From Subdoligranulum sp. CAG:314 (lineage in GTDB: Bacteria > Bacillota > Clostridia > Christensenellales > CAG-314), in assembly GCA_000437915.1 (NCBI GenBank), contig FR900981.1:1-51425 (forward strand): a stretch of DNA of 51,425 nt, written 5' to 3'. The notes beneath the pieces are model-generated. The model was given only the letters and a program-made list of their open reading frames with translations, was not told the DNA's origin and searched no databases. Shown in pieces: positions 8,932 through 16,719 of the stretch (positions are counted from its first letter, which is position 1; each line of letters opens with the position of its first letter). Both the position numbers and the translations under genes were made by a program.

Positions 8932-10353
8932 TTATTCACCCTCCTTTTTGTTCTCGTTGTAGAGATAGCACGAAACGCTGTGCGTAGGCGTAACCTGTAT
9001 CATGGGAGGATATTCGCCGTTGCACTTGCCTATGCACTTGTCGCACCTGTCTTTGAAATAACAATAGGACGGCATATTGACAGGGTTAGGCACCTGTCCG
9101 GGAATATTGTAAAGCCTTTCCACTTTTTTGTTTACGGCAGGCTTGCTCTTTTGCAGTCCCATCGTGTAAGGGTGCAAAGGATTTTGGAAAATTTCCAGAG
9201 CGGTGCCGCGCTCAATCACCTTGCCCGCATACATGACAACTACGTAATCCGCCATTTCGGCAATAACGCCCAGGTCGTGAGTTATCAGCATGATGCTGCC
9301 GTTTATTTTGTTCTTGATTTCGCGCAGCAGGTCGAGAATCTGAGCCTGAATGGTGACGTCCAGAGCCGTCGTGGGCTCGTCCGCAATGATAAGCTCGGGA
9401 TTGCAGATAAGCGCCATGGCTATCATAACACGCTGCCGCATACCGCCGCTGAGCTCGTGCGGATAACGCTTGTAGATGTTTTCCGGCATGGCTATGCCGA
9501 CAAGCTCAAGCATTTCTATACTGCGCTTTTTGGCGTATTCCTTCGTCGCGCCTTCAACGTGCAGCAGAGTCACCTCATCCAGCTGATTTCCGATTGTGAA
9601 AACGGGATTTAAGCTTGTCATAGGCTCTTGGAAAATCATGGCGACCAAGTTGCCCCTGATACGGTGCATTTCGTATTTGGGCATTTTGGCTATGTCGAAA
9701 ACCTTGCGCTCGGTTTTGTACTGCGGTACGCCGAACTCGTTTGTTTCAATCACAGGCTTACCCTTTTCGTCAAAAACCTGATTTCCGTTTTCATCCAGCT
9801 TGTAAATGGGAATCTTGTTGCGTTTTTCGTCGTAAGAATAATCCGTTCCTTCAAAACGAATGGAGCCGGAAACTATTTGTCCCTGCGGCGCCTGAACAAG
9901 CTGCATGAGCGAAAGCGAAGTCACGCTCTTGCCGCAGCCCGATTCGCCGACAACGCCGACGATTTTCCCTTTGGGTATATTGAAGGAAACGCCGTCAACC
10001 GCCTTGACCACACCCACGTCCGTAAAGAAGTAGGTGTGAAGGTCGTCAAACTCAACGACATTCTGCGGGTCCTTCATTACTGTGAGATACTCGCTTTCGG
10101 GCACGTTTTTTCTGCGTTTTTTCTTTTCAAACTCCAAAGTGATTTTGAGGTTCTCTTTGGATATGCGGCGGGATTCCTTGGCGGAAATGTAATGCTTGCT
10201 GACTTCCTCGTCCTTTTTGAACAGCTTACGTACCCTGTTCCAGGTCTTTTTGAAGAAGTTTTCATCCTGCTCAGTCTGTTCGCCCGCCTTGTCTACCTTT
10301 TCCTCCGCGGTCTCAGTTACTTCCAGATTATTTTTATTGTTCTTTTCATCCAT
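8932..10353 (-). CDS. oppD: Oligopeptide ABC transporter ATP-binding protein OppD, with N-terminal extension and insert
   Basis: Partner ATPase of OppF (473 aa, against roughly 330-350 for typical OppD). Walker A GESGCGKS is at 136-143, the Q-loop FQEPMTSLNP at 241-250, then LSGGMRQR and LIIADEPTTALD. Two oddities are directly visible. Residues 1-95 are a charged Lys/Glu-rich extension with an amphipathic basic segment (FFKKTWNRVRKLFKK). About 60 residues (170-230), including IPIYKLDENGNQVFDEKGKP, are inserted between Walker A and the Q-loop. The C-terminal Cys-rich domain is present (YCYFKDRCDKCIGKC). It starts 5 nt after the oppC stop, whose AGG/TAA codons overlap the ribosome binding site, so translational coupling is likely. 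Confidence 0.93.
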   Translation of the reverse strand: MDEKNNKNNLEVTETAEEKVDKAGEQTEQDENFFKKTWNRVRKLFKKDEEVSKHYISAKESRRISKENLKITLEFEKKKRRKNVPESEYLTVMKDPQNVVEFDDLHTYFFTDVGVVKAVDGVSFNIPKGKIVGVVGESGCGKSVTSLSLMQLVQAPQGQIVSGSIRFEGTDYSYDEKRNKIPIYKLDENGNQVFDEKGKPVIETNEFGVPQYKTERKVFDIAKMPKYEMHRIRGNLVAMIFQEPMTSLNPVFTIGNQLDEVTLLHVEGATKEYAKKRSIEMLELVGIAMPENIYKRYPHELSGGMRQRVMIAMALICNPELIIADEPTTALDVTIQAQILDLLREIKNKINGSIMLITHDLGVIAEMADYVVVMYAGKVIERGTALEIFQNPLHPYTMGLQKSKPAVNKKVERLYNIPGQVPNPVNMPSYCYFKDRCDKCIGKCNGEYPPMIQVTPTHSVSCYLYNENKKEGE

Positions 10354-10358
10354 AACCG

Positions 10359-11411
10359 TTACCTCTTCATTTTCGGGTCAAAAGCGTCGCGCAAGCCGTC
10401 GCCTACAAAGTTGAAGCCCAGCACAGCGAGTATGATACAGATTCCGGGCGGAATCCATTGATATGCAATCTGATAAACCTCGCTTTCCATATCCTTGATG
10501 GCGTTTATCATTGTTCCCCAGGAAGCGTAAGGCTCCTGAACGCCGAGTCCCAGATAGCTGAGCGTGGCTTCCGAAATGATAATTCCGCCCAGTCCCATCG
10601 TCATGGAAACAATAAGCTGCGGCATGACGTTGGGAATCAGGTGCTTGAATATTTTTCTTGACGTAGACAGTCCCGTCGCCTCCGCCGCAATCATGTACTC
10701 CTGCTCTCTCAACATGAGTATCTGACCGCGCACCAAACGGGCAATACCCGACCAGCCGAAAATCGTCAGAACAAGCATCAGCCAGTAAATACGCGACATA
10801 CCGTTTATTTCATAAGCGTCGAGCAAGGTACCGGCAATCAGCATAATCGGGAATGTCGGGACGCACATGAATATATCCACTATACGCATGATGAGCTGGT
10901 CAACCCATTTTCCGAAATAGCCGGCAATACCGCCGAGCACGATACCGATAAGGCCTTCTAGCAAAATAACGACAAAGCCCAGCGTCATGGAAATTCTTCC
11001 TCCCCAGAACGTTCTGGTCAGCACGTCGCGGCCTTTGCCGTCTGTGCCCAGCCAATGTCTTGAGCTGGGAGGGTCGTTGAGATTTTGAGTCGGAATATCC
11101 TCCAGAATCTGCCAGTAATCTCCGTCCTCAACATATTCCATCGTATATTTTATATTGCCGGGATTCTGGTCTATTTCGCTGTAATGATATCCCGTAAACC
11201 ACGGTCCGACAAAACTCAATACGTAGAGCGCGATAAGTATTACCAAACCGATTACCGACAGCTTGGAGCGGAAAAACCTTTTTGCCACAAGTCTGCCCGG
11301 CGACATGATTTTTGCCTTGTCGGAAAGAAACTCCCTTTCCTCCTCCATTTGTTCCGTCAAAGTAGCGTTTTCGGAGGTTTCCTGAACTAAATTTTTATCT
11401 TTTTCTTCCAT
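10359..11411 (-). CDS. oppC: Oligopeptide ABC transporter permease OppC
   Basis: Second channel subunit. An N-terminal cytoplasmic tail of about 60 residues precedes a first membrane helix (LSVIGLVILIALYVLSFVG), a periplasmic-type loop with the HWLGTDGKGRDVLTR motif typical of OppC/DppC, and five more helices. The EAA coupling loop EYMIAAEATGLS...LIPN contacts the ATPases. I placed the start at ATG 11411 (350 aa) because it has AGGAGG at the right distance and follows the oppB stop by 10 nt. An upstream in-frame ATG at 11489 would run 68 nt into oppB and has no ribosome binding site. Confidence 0.92.
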   Translation of the reverse strand: MEEKDKNLVQETSENATLTEQMEEEREFLSDKAKIMSPGRLVAKRFFRSKLSVIGLVILIALYVLSFVGPWFTGYHYSEIDQNPGNIKYTMEYVEDGDYWQILEDIPTQNLNDPPSSRHWLGTDGKGRDVLTRTFWGGRISMTLGFVVILLEGLIGIVLGGIAGYFGKWVDQLIMRIVDIFMCVPTFPIMLIAGTLLDAYEINGMSRIYWLMLVLTIFGWSGIARLVRGQILMLREQEYMIAAEATGLSTSRKIFKHLIPNVMPQLIVSMTMGLGGIIISEATLSYLGLGVQEPYASWGTMINAIKDMESEVYQIAYQWIPPGICIILAVLGFNFVGDGLRDAFDPKMKR

Positions 11412-11421
11412 TTCATTCCTC

Positions 11422-12414
11422 CTATTTTCCAATCTTGACACGGGGGTCAACCAAGCCGTATGCCAAGTCGGAAAGCAAAACGCCCACAACTGTCATAATG
11501 GAAATAAACATATTGTACGACATAGTGAAAGGTATGTCGCCGTCAATCATGGCTCTGTAAGCCTTGTTTCCGATACCGGGTATATTGAACACCTGCTCCG
11601 TAATCATGGCGCCGCCGAACAATCCGGGAAGAGTACCCGCAAGCATTGTGACCAACGGAATCATGGTGTTTCTGAAAGCATGCTTGTAGACGACCTTCTT
11701 TTCGGACAGACCTTTGGCTCTCGCCGTTCTTATGTAGTCGGAATTTAAAACCTCGAGCATATTGGTTCTCGTATGTCTCATAAGTCCGCCGACCGAAAGA
11801 ATGGTCAAAACAAACATAGGAAGTATCAAGTGATAAATCAAATCCACGAATTTGGCAAAGCCCGTCAACGTCTGACTCGGATCTGTCAGTCCGCTGGAAG
11901 GCAAAATTTCCAGACCGCCGTAGCCCTTGCCGAAAATAGTCAGCAAAAATTTGCCGAAGAAGAAGGCCGGCAGCGATATGCCTATAATCACAAGTACGGT
12001 AACAGTATAGTCAACCACGCCGTACTGGTGCGTAGCGGCAGTCACGCCCAAAGGAATTGCAATAAGGAACTGGAAAATAAGGGACACGACGGAAATACCG
12101 AAGGATATCCACATATACTGACCGATAACCTCGGCAACGGGACGGGCATAAACAAAGGAATCACCCCAGTTTCCGGTAACAAAGTTTCCCAACCATTTGA
12201 TATAGCCTTCAGCCCACGTACCGTTAAGTCCGTAAGCCTCGTAAAGGGCGTCAATCATATCCTGGGTGACTTCGCTTCCTCCCGCGATAATATTCTGTAT
12301 CTGCTTGCTGACGAAATCGTCAGGCATCAATCTTATCAATACGTAAAGTATGATAGAGATACCCAGCAATATCAATATGGAAAGCAGCAATCTTTTGACT
12401 ATGTATTTGAACAT
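11422..12414 (-). CDS. oppB: Oligopeptide ABC transporter permease OppB
   Basis: 330-residue channel subunit starting MFKYIVKRLLLSILILLGIS, the usual OppB/DppB first helix. WGDSFVYARPV, six hydrophobic segments and the coupling loop YIRTARAKGLSEKKVVYKHAFRNTMIPLVT identify the BPD_transp_1 fold. Length is normal for the family. It is separated from oppA by a 73-nt gap holding a G+C-rich hairpin at 12437-12461, which could lower permease expression relative to the binding protein. Confidence 0.94.
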   Translation of the reverse strand: MFKYIVKRLLLSILILLGISIILYVLIRLMPDDFVSKQIQNIIAGGSEVTQDMIDALYEAYGLNGTWAEGYIKWLGNFVTGNWGDSFVYARPVAEVIGQYMWISFGISVVSLIFQFLIAIPLGVTAATHQYGVVDYTVTVLVIIGISLPAFFFGKFLLTIFGKGYGGLEILPSSGLTDPSQTLTGFAKFVDLIYHLILPMFVLTILSVGGLMRHTRTNMLEVLNSDYIRTARAKGLSEKKVVYKHAFRNTMIPLVTMLAGTLPGLFGGAMITEQVFNIPGIGNKAYRAMIDGDIPFTMSYNMFISIMTVVGVLLSDLAYGLVDPRVKIGK

Positions 12415-12436
12415 ATATGCTCCTTAAAATATTACA

Positions 12437-12461
12437 GGGGGAGGGAAGGTATCCCTCCCCC
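12437..12461 (-). terminator. Attenuator-like hairpin between oppA and oppB
   Basis: GGGGGAGGGA and TCCCTCCCCC form a perfect 10-bp stem with a 5-nt loop (AGGTA). On the minus strand it is followed by TGTAATATTTT rather than a solid U-tract, so partial termination or 3'-end protection of oppA mRNA is more likely than a full stop. Binding proteins are normally made in excess over permeases, which fits. Confidence 0.55.
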
Positions 12462-12487
12462 GAATAATTTTATAAATCAGGCATCGT

Positions 12488-15328
12488 TCAGTCTTGATTT
12501 ACAAAACTTACTTCCCAGACTCTGCTCATAGGGTCCTGATAAGGAGTGACCTGTTTTACGGATTCGGAATCGTTGGATGTAAGCAGGCTGTCTGCGTCAA
12601 TAACATTCTTATTAAAGACGAACAGATTCTTTCTCTGATATGTCGGGATTTCAACGCAAAGCTTCATTACTTCCTCAAGCGCCAGCTCGTAGGTCTCGGC
12701 TCTGGAGTTTTGGTCAAGCGTTGTACGCGCTTCTTCTATATATCTCGAGAGAACGTCTATTATTCCTCTTTCATAAGAGAACAGAGTTGCATTGGAGTCA
12801 TCCAAAATTTCTCTGTAGCCCCAGTTCCACACGCTGGTGGCTTTGGAATCCTCGTGGTAAACCTGATACATATCGGGGTCAACCGTGGAGCTCCACGCCG
12901 CCGCCCACACTTGCAGACTGCCCGTTGCAAGCTTTTTCAGTGCGGAAATATCCGTTTTGACGGTGATATCGGTACCGAAGTTGTTGTTGAGAACCTCGGC
13001 AGCGTTGTAAAGCACCTGATAAGCCGGGTGGTCCTGAGTGTCGCCGGATATAGTAAAGGTCAGTTTGAGCGGTTTGCCGTTGTAATAATATGCATTGCCC
13101 ACACTCGTGAGGTAGCCGTCCGCCACCGCAAGGTCAAGCTCGGCCCTTATTTTATCTCTGTTTGCCGTATTGTCGTAAGGATAATAAGCCTCCGTCAGTC
13201 CCTCGGGATAAGCCCAGCTCACAGACGACATGCTGCGATAAATAATTTCCGCAAGTCCTCCGGGATAATAATTGAGGAACAGCTGCAAATCGATAGAGTG
13301 AGCAATTGCTCTTCTCACGTGGACATTTTCAAGCCCCTTCTGTCCGGCGTTGATACCGATGTAACCGTAACCGAGATTGTCCACCAATACGTAATCGAAT
13401 TGCTCTCTGCTCTTTTTGTTTACGTTAAGGTCGTTTACGGTATCCTGCTTGGCGGAGGGAGTAGCGTAATGAATATCTCCCGCCTGCAATGAGGAATACA
13501 TCCTCATGGAGTTGATTACATAGTAATGATAACGCTTGATTTTGGCATTGTTGGACTTTGCGTCCTCCTCCGAGCAGATTACATAAGCAAACTCGTCGGG
13601 CTTGGACATATCTCTCTTCTTGTATATTTCGGTCTGAGTTGTAGAATCCCATCCGCTGAACAGAGTGTAGAAATACTCGTTTCTCACAAAATAAACCGAC
13701 GTACCGGTGAAGAAATCCTTATATTTCAGGCTGGAACCGGTGACAGTACCGGCAGCATTGGAAGCCTGATAAGGACCTGCGCCTACGGGTATGGTAATCC
13801 CTCTCATATCGGTCATAAAGTCAATGCTTCCCATAGCTACGCCGAAATTGGTCAAGCCGTCCCACGCGTCGATTTGCTCCTGCTGCGAATAGATGTGCAT
13901 GGGCATGGGAGAAATGGAGAAGTTGTACACCGCCTTGGGGTCAACCTCGTTTATACGGATTTTTATGACCTCGTAGCCGCTGACAATATTTCCGTTTGCG
14001 TCGTACTCCGCCAAAGGATAGGTGGTGGTCACGCCGTTGTCGTTTGTGATTGTTATGGTCTTTGCTTCCTTGTTGAATATTTCGGAACCGGGAACCATGC
14101 TTTCATCGAGATATACTGAAGCGGGGTCATCTGCAAGCCACTGCTTGTTCCAGGTTATGCCGCTGATATTGGGCACATTGCCTTTGTTGGCTTCCAGATA
14201 GAACGTATATGCTTCCGCCTTGAACTGGTCCAAAACCGTCATGGCAGTTCCCCACGCGGTGATGATGCTTTCAAACTCGTTGGGCATCTTGTTTTGGAAA
14301 ACAAGGTTTATTGCTCTTTCCTTGTCGTCATCCGTCCAATCTCTGTACTGATGATTCGCAGGAGGTCTCCATTGTCCCTGATCGTTCAGCTCGTCAGCAA
14401 TGAAGCCCTCGGCATAGAGGAACATCTGCGTGTCGTTGAGTATGAGGTCGCGAAGGTCGTCTGTATCCCAGGCGCCCATGTTGTTGCTGTAATCCGTCTC
14501 CAATTCCTCATAGAAGGTCTGGGCAACATATTCATAGTCGGCAGCCAAATCCACGCCCATTTCGGTTTCGGAACCTTGCGTAGCGGGATACTCTTCTCTG
14601 ATTTTGTCGCGCATGGTGCTCTTGAGAGTATAGTGTCTCACACCGTCATCGTCTACGGTATAGCTCAATTCATCCCTGAGATTGGCAGCGACAAGATTGT
14701 CATTGTATTCGTTCTTTTTGATATCCTTGTAAGCTTCAACAAGGCTGTTACGTCTTGAAACAGCAGATTGCAGCATTTGATAATCGAGGTTTTCCTGCGC
14801 GTTTTCGTCATCGGTCTGCGTTCTGTAAGCCTGAAGCCCTATAATATCCGTCGAATACATCGTGCTGGAACCTATGTAAGAGGTGTCGAGATAGACATAA
14901 TAGGTGAACAGCACGTCCTTGATAGTCAAAGGCGTTCCGTCGCTGTATTTAACCTTGTTTTTCAGCACGAAATAATAATCCGTGTAGGTTACGCCGTCAA
15001 TTACCTCCGTCGCATTGGGATTGCTGGGGTCGTAAGTAACCTTCTGCATGAAATCCAACGCAACGCTGGGATACTCGGGACCGCAGACGATTTTAGCGTT
15101 TTTGTCCATGCTTATCATGCTGGCGGCAACCGTACCGGCAACCGTGGTGTCGTTTCCCGACGTTGCGAAGAAACTGTTGAAAACGCCGTCCGGCTCTTCA
15201 AGTCCGACAACCAGCTGGTCCTTTTCATTATCGTACTTCCTGTTCTTATTGCAAGCCGCAAATAGAGGAAGTACCATAATAACCGCAAGAATCACAGCAA
15301 GAAGTCTTGTGAGTCTGAGTTTTTTCAT
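12488..15328 (-). CDS. oppA: Oligopeptide ABC transporter substrate-binding lipoprotein OppA (SBP_bac_5), unusually long
   Basis: 946 residues, against about 540-600 for ordinary OppA. Lipoprotein signal: KKLRLTRLL, hydrophobic core, LFAAC with Cys26 lipidated. SBP_bac_5 features include the N-terminal TYDPSNP...YTDYYFVLKNKVKYSDGTPLTIKDV segment (broken here by spacing) and the late VHVRRAIAHSIDLQLFLNYYPGG region, followed by AEIIYRSM, LKLTFTISGD and a C-terminal VWAAAWSSTVDPDMYQVYH block. The additional length lies mainly between about residues 155 and 420, a largely charged stretch. The upstream CGGAGG is well placed. It captures extracellular peptides for OppBCDF. A larger binding lobe could accept longer peptides, but that is inference. 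Confidence 0.9.
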   Translation of the reverse strand: MKKLRLTRLLAVILAVIMVLPLFAACNKNRKYDNEKDQLVVGLEEPDGVFNSFFATSGNDTTVAGTVAASMISMDKNAKIVCGPEYPSVALDFMQKVTYDPSNPNATEVIDGVTYTDYYFVLKNKVKYSDGTPLTIKDVLFTYYVYLDTSYIGSSTMYSTDIIGLQAYRTQTDDENAQENLDYQMLQSAVSRRNSLVEAYKDIKKNEYNDNLVAANLRDELSYTVDDDGVRHYTLKSTMRDKIREEYPATQGSETEMGVDLAADYEYVAQTFYEELETDYSNNMGAWDTDDLRDLILNDTQMFLYAEGFIADELNDQGQWRPPANHQYRDWTDDDKERAINLVFQNKMPNEFESIITAWGTAMTVLDQFKAEAYTFYLEANKGNVPNISGITWNKQWLADDPASVYLDESMVPGSEIFNKEAKTITITNDNGVTTTYPLAEYDANGNIVSGYEVIKIRINEVDPKAVYNFSISPMPMHIYSQQEQIDAWDGLTNFGVAMGSIDFMTDMRGITIPVGAGPYQASNAAGTVTGSSLKYKDFFTGTSVYFVRNEYFYTLFSGWDSTTQTEIYKKRDMSKPDEFAYVICSEEDAKSNNAKIKRYHYYVINSMRMYSSLQAGDIHYATPSAKQDTVNDLNVNKKSREQFDYVLVDNLGYGYIGINAGQKGLENVHVRRAIAHSIDLQLFLNYYPGGLAEIIYRSMSSVSWAYPEGLTEAYYPYDNTANRDKIRAELDLAVADGYLTSVGNAYYYNGKPLKLTFTISGDTQDHPAYQVLYNAAEVLNNNFGTDITVKTDISALKKLATGSLQVWAAAWSSTVDPDMYQVYHEDSKATSVWNWGYREILDDSNATLFSYERGIIDVLSRYIEEARTTLDQNSRAETYELALEEVMKLCVEIPTYQRKNLFVFNKNVIDADSLLTSNDSESVKQVTPYQDPMSRVWEVSFVNQD

Positions 15329-15376
15329 TTTGAAACCTCCGTTTGATTTTATTCTAAAAGCGCATAGCTTAAAGAT

Positions 15377-16639
15377 TTAAGAATTGCTCGGACGTTTGTC
15401 GTCGACGTCAATGTTGAAATTGCATCCGTCAACAACCGTCGCATCGTCCTTCTGACCGAACCATAGTTCGTCGCTTATCAGCTGGTTCACGTTGTTGTTG
15501 CCTTCCGTGTTCTCGATAGTCAGCGAACCGTTGACCGTAACATTTTTGAGTGTGGAGTTGATTATGTTTCCGGCAAGAAAACCGAATCTGATACTCGGGT
15601 TTGTTCCCGAAGGCAAAGCCAAACTGAAATCGATTCCTTCAAACGTCACATCTTCAATCGTTGCTCCGTCCAGAACTCCGAAAAATCCTATAAACAACGT
15701 GCTCTGACGCTGATAAATGGGCTGCAAACGCTTTTCAAATATGATTTTGTGACCGTTGCCTTTAATCGTACCCGTAAATCTGAGCGTAGGATTGGAAACC
15801 GTGCACTCCTCTCTGTTAAAATCAGAATCCACATACATCTGACTGGTCTGGAGTGTAATGTCGCCTAAAAGATAATAATTGGCGTTGCCAAGCGTAACTT
15901 GTTTGGACGAATCCAGAATAGTCCAGATTCCTTCAAGATATTCGCAGTAAATTCTGTAAGTAGCATTCTCCTGATTGCTGTCGAGGTCCTCCTCCGACGT
16001 AACGGGATGAACAAGACTGCTCAGCGCTATTTCTTGAGTCAATGCTTCGTCGGCATAAAAAGGTTGCTCGGAGTTAAATCCGCTAAGAAGCGTTTTGTCG
16101 GTGAGCTTGGAATTCATATTGGAATAATTGCTTTCGGTTATATTTCCGCAAATAAATTCAGTCCCGTCTATGCTCTTGTTTACACTCCTAAGCTCCACCC
16201 AAGTTTTTACAGCGTCGCCGCCGCCTTCGGGTACAATATTGTCATAATATCCAAAAGAAAAGCTGCGCAATCTTCTCCATCTGGCAACCAGGGTTATGTT
16301 GTCAGTCACCGTATCCGTAGAGAAATCCCATGTTTCCCAGCTGTCTATATCCGCAACGTCGCTGTCCGCGGAAGGCTTTACATACCAGCCTATGATTTCA
16401 TAGCCGGTCAAAGTGGGATACATAGTGTCCGGTTCTTTAATTTTCGTGCCGCTCTTGCATGCATACTTTATATAATCGTAATTGCTCGCTCTGCCTCCGT
16501 TGAAGTCCAGCACCGCTTCGTACACATAGCCTGCATCGGTAATTTCTTCCCTTTGCTTGTGGTCGACAAGCTTGCAACCCGCAAACAGCAGGCAAACGCC
16601 TATAATCAGAATAACAATTAGAAATTTTTTGCTTTTCAT
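15377..16639 (-). CDS. Surface lipoprotein with one InlB-type repeat and a beta-helix-like C-terminus
   Basis: 420 residues with signal FLIVILIIGVCLLFAGC (Cys22 lipidated). Residues about 40-120 are a Listeria-Bacteroides repeat (VLDFNGGRASNY...EIIGWYVKP...ITLVARW). The second half, from about 255, reads LGDITL, IKGNGHKIIF, FFGVLDGATIEDVTFEG, FLAGNIINSTLKNVTVNG, a turn pattern typical of GLUG-like or right-handed beta-helix adhesins. No catalytic motif was seen. It lies between the subtilase and oppA on the same strand, 48 nt ahead of oppA without a terminator, so it is probably co-transcribed with the importer. A role in holding substrate or linking protease to importer is conjecture. Confidence 0.75.
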   Translation of the reverse strand: MKSKKFLIVILIIGVCLLFAGCKLVDHKQREEITDAGYVYEAVLDFNGGRASNYDYIKYACKSGTKIKEPDTMYPTLTGYEIIGWYVKPSADSDVADIDSWETWDFSTDTVTDNITLVARWRRLRSFSFGYYDNIVPEGGGDAVKTWVELRSVNKSIDGTEFICGNITESNYSNMNSKLTDKTLLSGFNSEQPFYADEALTQEIALSSLVHPVTSEEDLDSNQENATYRIYCEYLEGIWTILDSSKQVTLGNANYYLLGDITLQTSQMYVDSDFNREECTVSNPTLRFTGTIKGNGHKIIFEKRLQPIYQRQSTLFIGFFGVLDGATIEDVTFEGIDFSLALPSGTNPSIRFGFLAGNIINSTLKNVTVNGSLTIENTEGNNNVNQLISDELWFGQKDDATVVDGCNFNIDVDDKRPSNS

Positions 16640-16658
16640 CTATTTCTCCTCTTTCCCG

Positions 16659-16682
16659 CCGCAGGACTTTTCGGTCCTGCGG
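16659..16682 (-). terminator. Hairpin between the subtilase and lipoprotein genes, without U-tract
   Basis: CCGCAGGAC and GTCCTGCGG form a 9-bp stem with a 6-nt loop. On the minus strand the next bases are CGGGAAAGAGGAG, which hold the ribosome binding site of the 420-residue lipoprotein. There is no U-run, so I read it as an mRNA processing or stability element that lets transcription continue. Confidence 0.4.
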
Positions 16683-16719
16683 GGGAGAAATTCCAAAGCA
16701 CCGTCGAGTTAAGGAAAGC

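Noticed and set aside
11412..11489. Longer start for oppC
   Set aside because: It would run inside oppB without a ribosome binding site; ATG 11411 has AGGAGG.
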